Positions 41,541 to 49,564 of a stretch of 58,084 nt of DNA are shown piece by piece (positions within the stretch are counted from its first letter, which is position 1; every line of letters starts with the position of its first letter). The DNA lies in contig NZ_AOMF01000174.1 in assembly GCF_000336715.1 (NCBI RefSeq), forward strand, positions 110,699 through 168,782. Direction: 5' to 3'. The notes beneath the pieces were generated by a model, which saw only the letters and a program-made list of their open reading frames with translations, made no database searches and had not been told where the DNA came from. The position numbers and the translations under genes were made by a program. Origin of the DNA: Halococcus thailandensis JCM 13552. GTDB taxonomy: Archaea; Halobacteriota; Halobacteria; Halobacteriales; Halococcaceae.

Positions 41541-42158
41541 TTACTCCGCGTCCTCTGCGTCGTCGTTCTCGACCGCATCGCGGATCGAATCGAGCTCGGC
41601 GTCGACGTCGATGGCGACGTCGTCGTCCGATTCGTCGCGTTCGTCGCGAGCGGGGATCGACCGTTTGTCGTGGGTCGAACGATTCACACGGCGATCACCC
41701 TCGGCGAGTCGGTCATCGATCTCGTCGCGGAGTGCGCGGGCCTCGTCGGCGAGCGTGCGCGCGGTCGGGTCCTGTGGTCGCCCGTCGAGCGCGCCCTGCA
41801 GATCGTCGAGTACGTCGTCGAGGCGATCGAGCGCGTCGCGGCCGAGGCGTTCACCCTGCCGTCGCGTCTCGCGCCCGCGCTCGCTGACCTCCTCGCCGGC
41901 GCGTGCCAGTCGGAGGGCGGCCTGGAACGCTTCGAGCGCCCGGACGTTCGCTTCGAGGAACGCGATGAGCGCGGGGATCGCGAACTCGTCGGCGAGGTCG
42001 AGCAGTTCGCCCGGCGTCGGCGGGCGGGGAAGTCCCAACGGTCCACGTGGTGGTTCGCGCGGCCCGCGCCTTTCGAGTTCGTTCTGGAGTTCGGCGAGCG
42101 TCGACGAGAGGTCCTCGGCGAGGCGTTCGAGTTCGGGGTCGCGTGGCGCGTCGCTCAT
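41541..42158 (-). CDS. Haloarchaeal coiled-coil protein of unknown function
   Basis: A 205-residue highly charged protein. Two-thirds is helical: ELERLAEDLSSTLAELQNEL, then LLDLADEFAIPALIAFLEANV, and a charged coil ALDRLDDVLDDLQGALDGRP to DEIDDRLAEGDRRVN. A disordered acidic tail ends it. There is no signal or membrane segment, so it is probably a soluble regulator or scaffold. The ATG at 42158 begins MSDAPRDPELERLA. I do not recognise the family beyond haloarchaea. Confidence 0.65.
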   Translation of the reverse strand: MSDAPRDPELERLAEDLSSTLAELQNELERRGPREPPRGPLGLPRPPTPGELLDLADEFAIPALIAFLEANVRALEAFQAALRLARAGEEVSERGRETRRQGERLGRDALDRLDDVLDDLQGALDGRPQDPTARTLADEARALRDEIDDRLAEGDRRVNRSTHDKRSIPARDERDESDDDVAIDVDAELDSIRDAVENDDAEDAE

Positions 42159-42306
42159 ATCCGCAGTTCGGGGTCCAGCGTGAAAAGGTCGGGTTCCCGT
42201 ATCGTTCCCGACCTCCGGCAGCATTTCGAATATGGTGACAACGTTTATCACGATGTGGCTCCTCGGTGCAACTAGCGGCACCGAAAACCGACACTACCCA
42301 AAACCA

Positions 42307-42480
42307 ATGAGCACGTCCCCACAGGAGTCGCCCTCCGACACCTCGGCGAGCGTACCGGCACGCGAAGAACGCCTCGTCGCCTTCGAGCGCGAGGACGGCG
42401 CAGTCGTCATCTACGACGAGCGCGAGCACACGGCGTGGCTCCAGTCGAGCGGTGCGGTCCCGATCGCCGACGCACGGTAG
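42307..42480 (+). CDS. Small haloarchaeal protein
   Basis: A 57-residue protein, MSTSPQESPSDTSASVPARE followed by a conserved-looking half with ERLVAFEREDGAVVIYDERE. Small proteins of this pattern occur in many haloarchaea. Function unknown. The start was chosen because the peptide before ATG 42307 has no haloarchaeal character. Confidence 0.6.
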   Translation: MSTSPQESPSDTSASVPAREERLVAFEREDGAVVIYDEREHTAWLQSSGAVPIADAR

Positions 42481-42486
42481 CCACCA

Positions 42487-42495
42487 CCGTTTTTA
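42487..42495 (+). promoter_or_regulatory. TATA-like box of the YbaK-type gene
   Basis: CCGTTTTTA precedes the ATG at 42519 by 24-32 bases, consistent with a leaderless transcript. Confidence 0.45.
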
Positions 42496-42518
42496 GCCCG
42501 CTCGTTCTCACGCACGAC

Positions 42519-42992
42519 ATGCATCGACGGGCAGCAGCCTTCGCCGAGCGGGCCGAGCAGGAGTACGGCATCGCGGTCGATGTCCACGAGTTCCCCGACG
42601 GAACCAGGACGGCGAGCGCCGCGGCCGCGGCCATCGGCTGCGACGTCGCCCAGATAGCGAGTTCACTCGTGTTCGTGACCCCTGATCCGGTCGTCGTGGT
42701 CACGAGCGGGGCCAATCGCGTGAGCGAGGCGAAACTCGCCACCGTTCGTGACGTCGACGAGAGTACGGTCGCAATGGCCGACGCCGACGCGGTGCGTGAG
42801 ACCGTCGGCTGGTCGATCGGTGGCGTCCCGCCGTTCTGTCACGATACGTCCGTGCCGGTCTATCTCGACGAAACGCTCCAGGCGTTCGATACCGTCTGGG
42901 CCGCCGCGGGCACGCCGGAGGCCGTCTTCCCGATCGCGCCCGAGCGCCTCCGCGAACTCGCCGACGCACGGCCCGTCGACGTGGCCGAGTAG
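42519..42992 (+). CDS. YbaK/ProRS editing-type aminoacyl-tRNA deacylase
   Basis: A 157-residue protein of the YbaK/ProX editing fold. It has GIAVDVHEFPDGTRTASAAA, IASSLVFVTPDPVVVVTSGANRV, VAMADADAVRETVGWSIGGVPPFCH and PVYLDETLQAFDTVWAAAGTPEAVFPIAPERL. The Lys expected in some members lies in the AKLATVRD segment. Such proteins hydrolyse mischarged tRNAs such as Ala- or Cys-tRNAPro; specificity is unknown. The TATA-like box and ATG spacing support the start. Confidence 0.85.
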   Translation: MHRRAAAFAERAEQEYGIAVDVHEFPDGTRTASAAAAAIGCDVAQIASSLVFVTPDPVVVVTSGANRVSEAKLATVRDVDESTVAMADADAVRETVGWSIGGVPPFCHDTSVPVYLDETLQAFDTVWAAAGTPEAVFPIAPERLRELADARPVDVAE

Positions 42993-43002
42993 CTCCGACG
43001 AT

Positions 43003-44094
43003 TCAGTCGAGCGGATCCTCGATATCGCCCGCGATAGCCTCGAAGGCGTCGGTCGCGGTCACGAGGCCGACCACCCGTTCGTCGTCCGTGTCGATGACGA
43101 GTGCGAGTTCCTGGTTCTCCGCTTGAAAGCGGTCGATGAGATCGCTGACGGGGATGTCGGACGGGACGGTCAGCGGACTGGTGGCGAGCGATTCGAGGTC
43201 GCGTTCGCCGTTCCGGAGGGCATCGACGTCCGAGAGCACCGCTGGCGTGTAGACGACGCCGACGAACCCCTCCAGATCGATGTCCACGAGCGGGAATCGA
43301 GTGTGCTGGCGCTTGGCCATGAGCTCCAGGTTCGCGTCGACCGGTTCGGCCGTCGAGAGCGCGACGATGCCGCTGCGCTCGACCATCACCTCCGCGACCG
43401 ATGTCTCGCCGATCGCGAGCGCGTTGATCACCTCGCGTTCGCGCTCCGCCGTGAGCGATCCCTCGTGCAGCACCGACCCCATTCTACTTCGAAGTTCGCT
43501 CCGCGAGGTCGGCGGGCTTTCGTCCTCTTCGACCTCTTCGTCGGCCCACGACCGGGTGATCGTCACGCCGACCAGCGAGAGCAATCCCTTCGCCACCCAG
43601 TCGGCGAACCGGATGATCGGGCCGAGCGTCGTCGTCCACCAGTAGAGGATCGGTGCGCCGTAGCGCGCGGCGAGTTTCGTCCGCTCGATCCCGAAGTAGG
43701 TGGGTGCCTGTTCACCCACGATGACGTGGAGGAGGTTGACGACGACGAGCGCGAGCAGCACCGAGAGGGCGGTGTGCCCGTCCGAGCCGCCGCCGAGCAG
43801 CCCCGCGAGCCCGGTCGCCCGTACGACGGGATCGAGCACCGATGCGAGCGCCGGCTCGGCGACGACGCCCAGGCCGACGCTCGAAATCGTGATCCCGAGC
43901 TGACAGCCCGACAGGTAGATCTCGAGTTCCTCGGTCATCTCCCAGGCGCGTTCGAGGCCGCGCTGCCCCCGAAACTCTTCCTCGGGGAACTGGCGGACGC
44001 GGGTCATGGCGAACTCGGTGACGACGAAGAAGCCGTTCGAGAACAACAGCGCGAGACCGCCGACGAGCTGGAGAACCGTCGCGAGATCGACCAT
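43003..44094 (-). CDS. CNNM/DUF21 and CBS-domain membrane protein (HlyC/CorC-like)
   Basis: A 363-residue protein. An N-terminal DUF21 domain with three to four helices starts VDLATVLQLVGGLALLFSNG and includes FFVVTEFAMTRVRQFP and CQLGITISSVGLGVVAEPAL. A cytoplasmic pair of CBS domains follows from about residue 220 (VAEVMVERSGIVALSTAEP to LVTATDAFEAIAGD). The CNNM family handles magnesium or cobalt homeostasis. The ATG at 44094 is preferred to an upstream frame extension lacking family similarity. The gene converges on the YbaK gene. Confidence 0.85.
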   Translation of the reverse strand: MVDLATVLQLVGGLALLFSNGFFVVTEFAMTRVRQFPEEEFRGQRGLERAWEMTEELEIYLSGCQLGITISSVGLGVVAEPALASVLDPVVRATGLAGLLGGGSDGHTALSVLLALVVVNLLHVIVGEQAPTYFGIERTKLAARYGAPILYWWTTTLGPIIRFADWVAKGLLSLVGVTITRSWADEEVEEDESPPTSRSELRSRMGSVLHEGSLTAEREREVINALAIGETSVAEVMVERSGIVALSTAEPVDANLELMAKRQHTRFPLVDIDLEGFVGVVYTPAVLSDVDALRNGERDLESLATSPLTVPSDIPVSDLIDRFQAENQELALVIDTDDERVVGLVTATDAFEAIAGDIEDPLD

Positions 44095-44202
44095 CGTCCC
44101 GCGTTTCCGGCTCAGTTTCAAAACCCTTCTCATCGGTTATCGTGGTCGGCGTCCGACGCCGCGGGCCGACGGTTTTTACCTGCCGCCGACCTCCGCCGAC
44201 GT

Positions 44203-44826
44203 ATGCGATCGACACTCGCTGCCGCATGTCTCGTTCTGCTCTGTATTGCGGGAATGGCCATCGCCCCGACAGCGGCCCAATCCCAGCCGGTCCAGCCGCA
44301 GCAGGGCGACGGCGTGCGGACGCCGAACGCGACGATGGTCTTCACCGATCAGACCACGAACGGGACGACCGTTCGACTCAACTCCGTCAACCTCTCGGAG
44401 GGCGGGTTCGTGGCGATCCACGACGCGAACCTCACGGACGCGAACGACACCGTCGGCAGCGTCATCGGCGTCTCCGAGAAACTCAGTGCTGGCCCGCATC
44501 AGGACGTCCGCGTGCAGCTCTACGGGCTTGACGGGCGCGAGTTCAACCAGTCGCGCCTGCGGACGAACGGCTCGCTGACCGCGATGGCACACTTCGATTC
44601 GAACGGGAACGACCGCTTCGACTTCGTCCGATCGAACGGGAGCGTCGACGGGCCGTACGTCGCGGGGACGGGGACGATCACCGAGAGCGCCGTCGTCTCT
44701 GTCGAGCGCGAGGAGACGACCCCCGACAGCGCGCTCGACATCGGTCTCGTCCCGATCGTCGCCGCCGGGCTCGTGGTTGTCTTGCTGATCGTACTCGCCG
44801 CGGTCGTGATCCGGCGTCGGCGGTAA
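44203..44826 (+). CDS. Secreted DUF7282-type surface protein
   Basis: A 207-residue exported protein. It has a Sec signal (STLAAACLVLLCIAGMAIAP), a beta-rich DUF7282-like domain (MVFTDQTTNGTTVRLNSVNL, GFVAIHDANLTDANDT, MAHFDSNGNDRFDF) with several N-x-S/T sequons, and a C-terminal membrane helix (LVPIVAAGLVVVLLIVLAAV) ending IRRRR. It lacks a PGF motif. A TATA-like box (GGTTTTTACC) lies about 27 bases before the ATG. On the opposite strand a read-through of the frameshifted neighbour covers the same DNA and is not coding. Confidence 0.82.
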   Translation: MRSTLAAACLVLLCIAGMAIAPTAAQSQPVQPQQGDGVRTPNATMVFTDQTTNGTTVRLNSVNLSEGGFVAIHDANLTDANDTVGSVIGVSEKLSAGPHQDVRVQLYGLDGREFNQSRLRTNGSLTAMAHFDSNGNDRFDFVRSNGSVDGPYVAGTGTITESAVVSVEREETTPDSALDIGLVPIVAAGLVVVLLIVLAAVVIRRRR

Positions 44827-44828
44827 CC

Positions 44829-45387
44829 TCAGCCCTCCGATCCACTTCGTTGCGAGCGATACCAGCCGCGGAGCGCGCCGAGACCCGGTCGGCCGTCGCG
44901 CAAGCCAGGCCAGCACCGCGAGCGCGACGAGGAGGAACTCGAACGCCACGAACGGCGTGAGCTCGAAGTCGAGTAGGTGGATGGCGAACCCCATGCTCGT
45001 GTCGTATGCGGGCTGGTCGAGCACCGGCCAGCCGAGATAACGGATGTAGGCGTATTCGCTGCCGAGCAGCGGCGACAGCGCGTCGGCGAACGGGTGAGTG
45101 ATGTAACCGACGGCGAAGGCGAGCGCCGGTCGTGCTAGCCCGTGCCGGCGGGCGTAGGCATAGACCAGCGTACAGACGATGGCCGCCGTGAGCAGCGAGT
45201 GGGCGAACGAGCGCCCGCTCGGCAACACGTGAAACGTCCACGCGAGCGGTTTGTCGACGAGATCGGGAAACTGCGTGCCGACGGCGACTGCGACCGCCGC
45301 CCCGGCGCTCGGCGCCCTCCCGAAGCGCCAGCGCGAGAGCGCGGTGTAGACGAGATAGCCGACGGCGAGATGTCCCCACGGCCACAT
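44829..45387 (-). pseudogene. DUF457 metal-dependent hydrolase with a single-base frameshift
   Basis: Starts WPWGHLAVGYLVYTALSRWR and follows the DUF457 pattern (VAVGTQFPDLVDKPLAWTF, AHSLL, ITHPFADALSPL) to LAVLAWLA. There the frame departs from the paralogue at 25.1-25.7 kb. One base too many in CTTGCGCGAC (near 44905-44912) must be skipped to recover WLRDGRPGLGALRG and a stop at 44829-44831. That tail matches the paralogue's WLYDGRPGIGIIGRA. Either the gene has a real inactivating frameshift near the C-terminus, or this is a sequencing error. Without the correction the frame runs on over the neighbouring gene. Confidence 0.75.
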
Positions 45388-45486
45388 GCATCCCGTTACT
45401 GCCGTCGCCGCCTTACCCGCTTCGAAGCCGTCCGACGCGCTCCCGGATGGTCGGTATTTAACTCCTCGCTCACCCTCCCGGGAGAC

Positions 45487-46500
45487 ATGACCGTCGCACT
45501 GCTCGCCCACGAGAAGTTCCCAGAAGACGCGAAAACTGCCGTCAGCATGCTCCGGTACGCCGACGAGGAGATCGTCGCGGTGCTCGATCGCGACCGCGCC
45601 GGCACGCGCGTCAGCGATCACCTCTCGGATGTCCAGGACGCGCCGATCGTCGCCGGGATGGATGACGTCGACGACTGCGACGAACTGCTCGTCGGCATTG
45701 CACCGATCGGCGGCGGCTTCGACGACTCGTGGCGACCCGACGTCCGGGCCGCGCTGGAACGTGGCTGTGACGTCACCGCCGGACTGCACTACTTCCTGAA
45801 CGACGACGAGGAGTTCGCCGAACTCGCCGCGGCGAACGACTGTGAACTCCGCGACGTGCGCGAGCCGTCGCCCGATCTGACGGTGAGCGAGGGGGTCGCC
45901 GACGAGGTCGACGCCGAAGTGATTCTCACAGTCGGAACGGACTGTTCGGTCGGGAAGATGACCGCGACGCTCGAACTCTACGAGGCTGCCCTCGATCGGG
46001 GCGCGGACGCCGCGTTCGTCCCGACGGGCCAGACGGGGATCATGATCGCGGGCTGGGGGAACCCGATCGACCGCGTCGTGAGCGACTTCACCGCGGGCGC
46101 GGTCGAGGAGATGATCCTGGAGAAGGGCAACGATCACGACTACCTCTTCGTCGAGGGTCAGGGCTCGATCGTCCACCCGGCCTACTCGGCGGTGACCTGT
46201 GGCATCCTCCACGGCGCGATGCCCGACGAGCTCGTGCTCTGTCACGAGGCGGGCCGCGAGGCGATCCACGGCTACGAGGACACCCCGCTTCCGGCGCTGC
46301 CCGAGTATATCGATCTCTACGAGAACCTCGCCGGTCCGGTCCACGACGCCGACGTCGTCGCGGGCGCGCTCAACACCCGATCGCTCGACACCGACGAGGG
46401 CGCGCGCTCGGCGGTCGATGCCTACTCACAGACGCTCTCCGTGCCGGCGAGCGACCCGATCCGCTTCGGCAGCGACGAGCTGCTGGAGGCGCTGTTGTGA
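45487..46500 (+). CDS. dgcN: DUF1611/DgcN-type protein, probable D-glutamate N-acetyltransferase
   Basis: A 337-residue protein. It has TVALLAHEKFPEDAKTAVSM, GIAPIGGGFDDSW, a P-loop-like VGTDCSVGKMTATLELYE, PTGQTGIMIAGWG and VEGQGSIVHPAYSAVTCGIL. DUF1611 proteins paired with an enolase-superfamily enzyme include DgcN, which N-acetylates D-glutamate before DgcA racemises the product. Here the next gene is such an enzyme and overlaps by four bases. This explains the pair better than any other reading but rests on context; ligase or peptide-related roles remain possible. Confidence 0.75.
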   Translation: MTVALLAHEKFPEDAKTAVSMLRYADEEIVAVLDRDRAGTRVSDHLSDVQDAPIVAGMDDVDDCDELLVGIAPIGGGFDDSWRPDVRAALERGCDVTAGLHYFLNDDEEFAELAAANDCELRDVREPSPDLTVSEGVADEVDAEVILTVGTDCSVGKMTATLELYEAALDRGADAAFVPTGQTGIMIAGWGNPIDRVVSDFTAGAVEEMILEKGNDHDYLFVEGQGSIVHPAYSAVTCGILHGAMPDELVLCHEAGREAIHGYEDTPLPALPEYIDLYENLAGPVHDADVVAGALNTRSLDTDEGARSAVDAYSQTLSVPASDPIRFGSDELLEALL

Positions 46501-47537
46501 GTCTCGAAACGAGTTTCGAGCGGCTGACGCTCGATCTCGCCGACCCGTTCACCATCTCCCGTGGAACGCAGGAGACTGCCGAAAACGTGCTCGTACGGAT
46601 CTCGGACGGCGAGCACGAAGGTATCGGCGCGGCCGCTCCCTCCGAACACTACGGCGAAACCGCCGCGACCGTCGAGGCCGTCCTTCCCGATCTGCTTGCC
46701 GTCGTCGAGGAAGTCGGCGATCCGCACGCGCTGGAACGTATCGAACGCCGGATGGCCCACACCGTTCGGGACAACCCGGCTGCGCGCGTAGCGGTCTCGA
46801 TCGCGCTCCACGATCTCGCGACGAAACGCCTCGACGTCCCGCTCCATCGCTACTGGGGACTCGATCCCGAGACGACGCCAGCGACCTCCTTCACGATCGG
46901 GCTCGACGGCACCGAGCGGATGCGCGAGAAGACCGAGAGCGCGGTCGAAGCGGGTCACTCGGTGCTGAAAGTGAAACTCGGCACCGACCGCGACCGCGAA
47001 ATAATCGACGCGATCCGTGACGTCGCCCCCGATGTCCGCCTGCGCGTCGACGCCAACGAGGCCTGGACGCCCCACGAAGCGCTCGACAACATCGACATGC
47101 TCGCCGATTTCGGCGTCGAGTTCGTCGAACAGCCCGTCCCAGCAGAGAACGGATCGGGGCTCGAGTACGTCCACGAGCGCTCACCTCTCCCCATCGCCGC
47201 CGACGAGTCCTGCGTGACGCTCGCGGACATCCCTCATGTCGCCGAGCGTGCCGACATCGCCAACATCAAACTGATGAAATGTGGCGGACTGCGCGAGGCG
47301 ACGCGGATGATCCACGCGGCGCGCGCCCACGGGCTGGAGGTGATGTGTGGCTGCATGATCGAGTCGAACGCCGCCATCGCCGCCGCCTGCCAGCTCGCAC
47401 CGCTGCTCGACTACGCCGATCTCGACGGTTCGCTGCTGCTCGCCGACGATCCCTACGAGGGAGTGCCGATCGAGGGCGGCGAGATCGATCTCCGTGGTGT
47501 CGAACGATCCGGAACGACTGCTCGAGCGATCGATTGA
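46497..47537 (+). CDS. dgcA: Dipeptide epimerase/N-acetyl-glutamate racemase, enolase superfamily
   Basis: A 346-residue muconate-lactonising/mandelate-racemase group enzyme. It has the Lys-x-Lys motif in LKVKLGTDRD (K158/K160), metal ligands D185 (VDANEAW), E211 (FVEQPVP) and D236 (AADESC), a second Lys in IKLMKCGG, and CGCMIES. Either dipeptide (L-Ala-D/L-Glu type) epimerisation or DgcA-type racemisation of N-acetyl-D-glutamate fits; the neighbour DgcN-type gene favours the latter. The GTG at 46497 overlaps the dgcN stop (GTGA). No DgcB-type deacetylase is visible. Confidence 0.78.
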   Translation: MSLETSFERLTLDLADPFTISRGTQETAENVLVRISDGEHEGIGAAAPSEHYGETAATVEAVLPDLLAVVEEVGDPHALERIERRMAHTVRDNPAARVAVSIALHDLATKRLDVPLHRYWGLDPETTPATSFTIGLDGTERMREKTESAVEAGHSVLKVKLGTDRDREIIDAIRDVAPDVRLRVDANEAWTPHEALDNIDMLADFGVEFVEQPVPAENGSGLEYVHERSPLPIAADESCVTLADIPHVAERADIANIKLMKCGGLREATRMIHAARAHGLEVMCGCMIESNAAIAAACQLAPLLDYADLDGSLLLADDPYEGVPIEGGEIDLRGVERSGTTARAID

Positions 47538-47736
47538 GCAGGCACACGGCTCGGAATCGTCGCGAAACGCCTCTTATCGGCTGCCTTCCAGTGATTCGAT
47601 ACAGTTCTGTGTAGCGATAGCGTGCAAAGATTTATGTGATATGGCAGTATTTTAGCTAGTGGACGGTAGGAATTACGACGAAAGTCGTGTGAATTGGGGC
47701 GACCCGAGATTCGACCCCGTCCACGAAACAGAAAAA

Positions 47737-48396
47737 ATGGACGACAACAACACGTTCCTCAGTCGACGACGCATCATCAAGGGAGCCGGCGTGGCTGCCG
47801 GTATCGGTCTCATCGGCGGCGGCAGCCTGCTGTACTCCTCACAGCCCGCACTCGCCGCGGTTGGTGATAACCCGATATCAGCTGATAACCTCTCCATCTC
47901 GGCCAACAACAATGCCGTGACCGAGGTGACTGTCGAGCCTAAACTCAAACTCGAGTGGTCGAGTTTCAGTTCGGGGATCTCCGGGTTCGACATCGATGTC
48001 AAGGCTGGACCATCGGGTGGATCTCTCAGTTCGGCAGAGAATTTGACCGGTGTCAGTGACGGAAACGCGGCCGGTGTTTCGAGCTACTCGGTCCAAGGAA
48101 CTGGTGGCTCGAACTCCGATTCGGAGGGGATCGCGGATATCTCGCTTGCCGGCATCGGCCTCGTGAGCAGCGGTGCGCTCACGCAGTCCAACCTCCCGAG
48201 CGGTGTCACTGATGGGGCGTCCGGCACGGAAACCGTCAAATTTCAGGTGACGGTGACTGCCAACAGCGCGAGCGGCAGCGGCACCGCCACCGACACGTCA
48301 CCCGACCCGGCAGGATCGTTCGAGGTGACGCTCAACAACGACGCCGGGACCACCAACGCGACCGGGCACATCAACACCAGCGGCACCAGCGGGTAA
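47737..48396 (+). CDS. Tat-exported secreted protein of unknown function
   Basis: A 219-residue protein. It has a twin-arginine start LSRRRIIKGAGVAAGIGLIG and a cleavable signal ending PALAAVG, then a beta-rich Gly/Ser/Thr-rich domain without membrane segment (EWSSFSSGISGFDIDVKAG to KFQVTVTANSASG). No homologue is recognised. An upstream GTG at 47659 in the same frame has a TATA-like TTTATG about 25 bases before it, so either that GTG starts a longer protein or the mRNA has a 78-base leader. Confidence 0.65.
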   Translation: MDDNNTFLSRRRIIKGAGVAAGIGLIGGGSLLYSSQPALAAVGDNPISADNLSISANNNAVTEVTVEPKLKLEWSSFSSGISGFDIDVKAGPSGGSLSSAENLTGVSDGNAAGVSSYSVQGTGGSNSDSEGIADISLAGIGLVSSGALTQSNLPSGVTDGASGTETVKFQVTVTANSASGSGTATDTSPDPAGSFEVTLNNDAGTTNATGHINTSGTSG

Positions 48397-48489
48397 CGCA
48401 CTCCGCCGCGATCGACCCGGACGACGCGTCCGGACACTTTTTCGCATCGAGCGACCGATCATCCACGCGACCCGCAGCCACCATACCGC

Positions 48490-48966
48490 ATGACACAGGA
48501 CACGACTGATCTCCACACACGCATCGACTCCCGATCGGCCTTCGCCAACGTGCTGGCGCTGTCGGGCTACGTCGGCCTCGCGGTCGGCCTCTGTCTCGAA
48601 GCCTACCGGCTCTATCTCGTCGACTCGGCGATCGGGATGGGCAGCGCACCCGAGTGGGTCACGCTGAGTGGCTCCTCGCTGCTCGTCGGCTCGATCGTCG
48701 TCCTGCTCTACGCGCGCGTTCTCGACGAGGTCTTCGCGGGTTGGCTCGATATCGCCGTGATCGGGCTGCTGGCCGGCCAGTGGGGGGTCGCTCTGGCGTC
48801 GTATCTCGATGCGACGGTCGGCGGTCCCGGCAGCCCGTACGGCTTCTTCGTCATCGCCGCTGCCGGCCTGTACGCTCTCGTCGCAGTCGCTGCGGCGCTC
48901 AACTATCTGCGTCGGTGCTGGCCGACGATCGGCGGCGTGGCGAGCCGGAACTCTCAGGAAGAGTGA
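48490..48966 (+). CDS. Small membrane protein of unknown function
   Basis: A 158-residue protein with four predicted helices: VLALSGYVGLAVGLCLEAYR, GSSLLVGSIVVLLYARVLDE, LDIAVIGLLAGQWGVALASY and FFVIAAAGLYALVAVAAALN. A short charged N-terminus precedes them. No conserved motif or family is recognised. It is the same strand as the secreted protein before it, with 93 bases between. Confidence 0.65.
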   Translation: MTQDTTDLHTRIDSRSAFANVLALSGYVGLAVGLCLEAYRLYLVDSAIGMGSAPEWVTLSGSSLLVGSIVVLLYARVLDEVFAGWLDIAVIGLLAGQWGVALASYLDATVGGPGSPYGFFVIAAAGLYALVAVAAALNYLRRCWPTIGGVASRNSQEE

Positions 48967-49021
48967 AGCCAGCCGCTGCTCGCGCCCATAGAACTATGTA
49001 AGACCTCGTGAATGTGTGGGT

Positions 49022-49480
49022 ATGGCACTCGAAACCGTTCTCCTGGCGCTCGGACCGAGTGACGCCGAGCGCGTCGACAGGCTGGCCGCGGAGACGATCG
49101 ACATCGCCGGTCCATCCGGGGCGACGGTCGTTCTGGGTCACGTCTTCACCGAATCGGAGTACGAGCGCGCCGTCGATCGGTTGGGGTTCGACCCCACGGC
49201 AACCGAGGTGTCGCCACAGGAGGTGGCGGGTCGCCACGCGACGGTTCGCGAACTCGCCGAGCGGCTCGAAGCGGCGGACGTCGATATCGCCGTCGGCGGT
49301 GCGATCGGCGACCACGGCGAGAGCATCGTCGGGTTGGCCGAGGAGTCGGGAGCCGACATGGTCATCGTCGGTGGGCGGCAGCGCTCGCCGGCCGGGAAGG
49401 CGGTGTTCGGCTCGACGGCGCAGACGGTGATGCTCTCGGCACCCTGCCCGGTGACGTTCGTCCGGGCGGATACGTCGTGA
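49022..49480 (+). CDS. Universal stress protein (UspA-like)
   Basis: A 152-residue single-domain protein. It has ALETVLLALGPSDAERVDRL, VDIAVGGAIGDHG, SGADMVIVGGRQRSPAGKAVFGSTAQTVMLS with the ATP-binding GxxxG-type loop, and PCPVTFVRA. UspA proteins bind ATP and tune stress responses; the exact role is unknown. The ATG at 49022 is followed by the family strand. Confidence 0.82.
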   Translation: MALETVLLALGPSDAERVDRLAAETIDIAGPSGATVVLGHVFTESEYERAVDRLGFDPTATEVSPQEVAGRHATVRELAERLEAADVDIAVGGAIGDHGESIVGLAEESGADMVIVGGRQRSPAGKAVFGSTAQTVMLSAPCPVTFVRADTS

Positions 49481-49530
49481 TGGCCCCGATCCGTCCGTCT
49501 GACGGCGATTGCTTGCCTATGCCCCCAGTA

Positions 49531-49541
49531 GATATAAGTAT
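49531..49541 (+). promoter_or_regulatory. TATA-like box of the sugar ABC operon
   Basis: GATATAAGTAT lies about 30 bases before the ATG at 49565. A GTG at 49544 in the same frame is too close to this box and gives no Tat signal benefit, so the ATG is preferred. Confidence 0.55.
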
Positions 49542-49564
49542 ATGTGCAATATCATTTCAGGACG

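Noticed and set aside
44176-46344. A 722-codon minus-strand frame across the DUF457, DUF7282 and dgcN regions
   Set aside because: The middle part is the DUF457 gene. The C-terminal read-through over the DUF7282 gene results from the single-base frameshift and the N-terminal part is antisense to dgcN.
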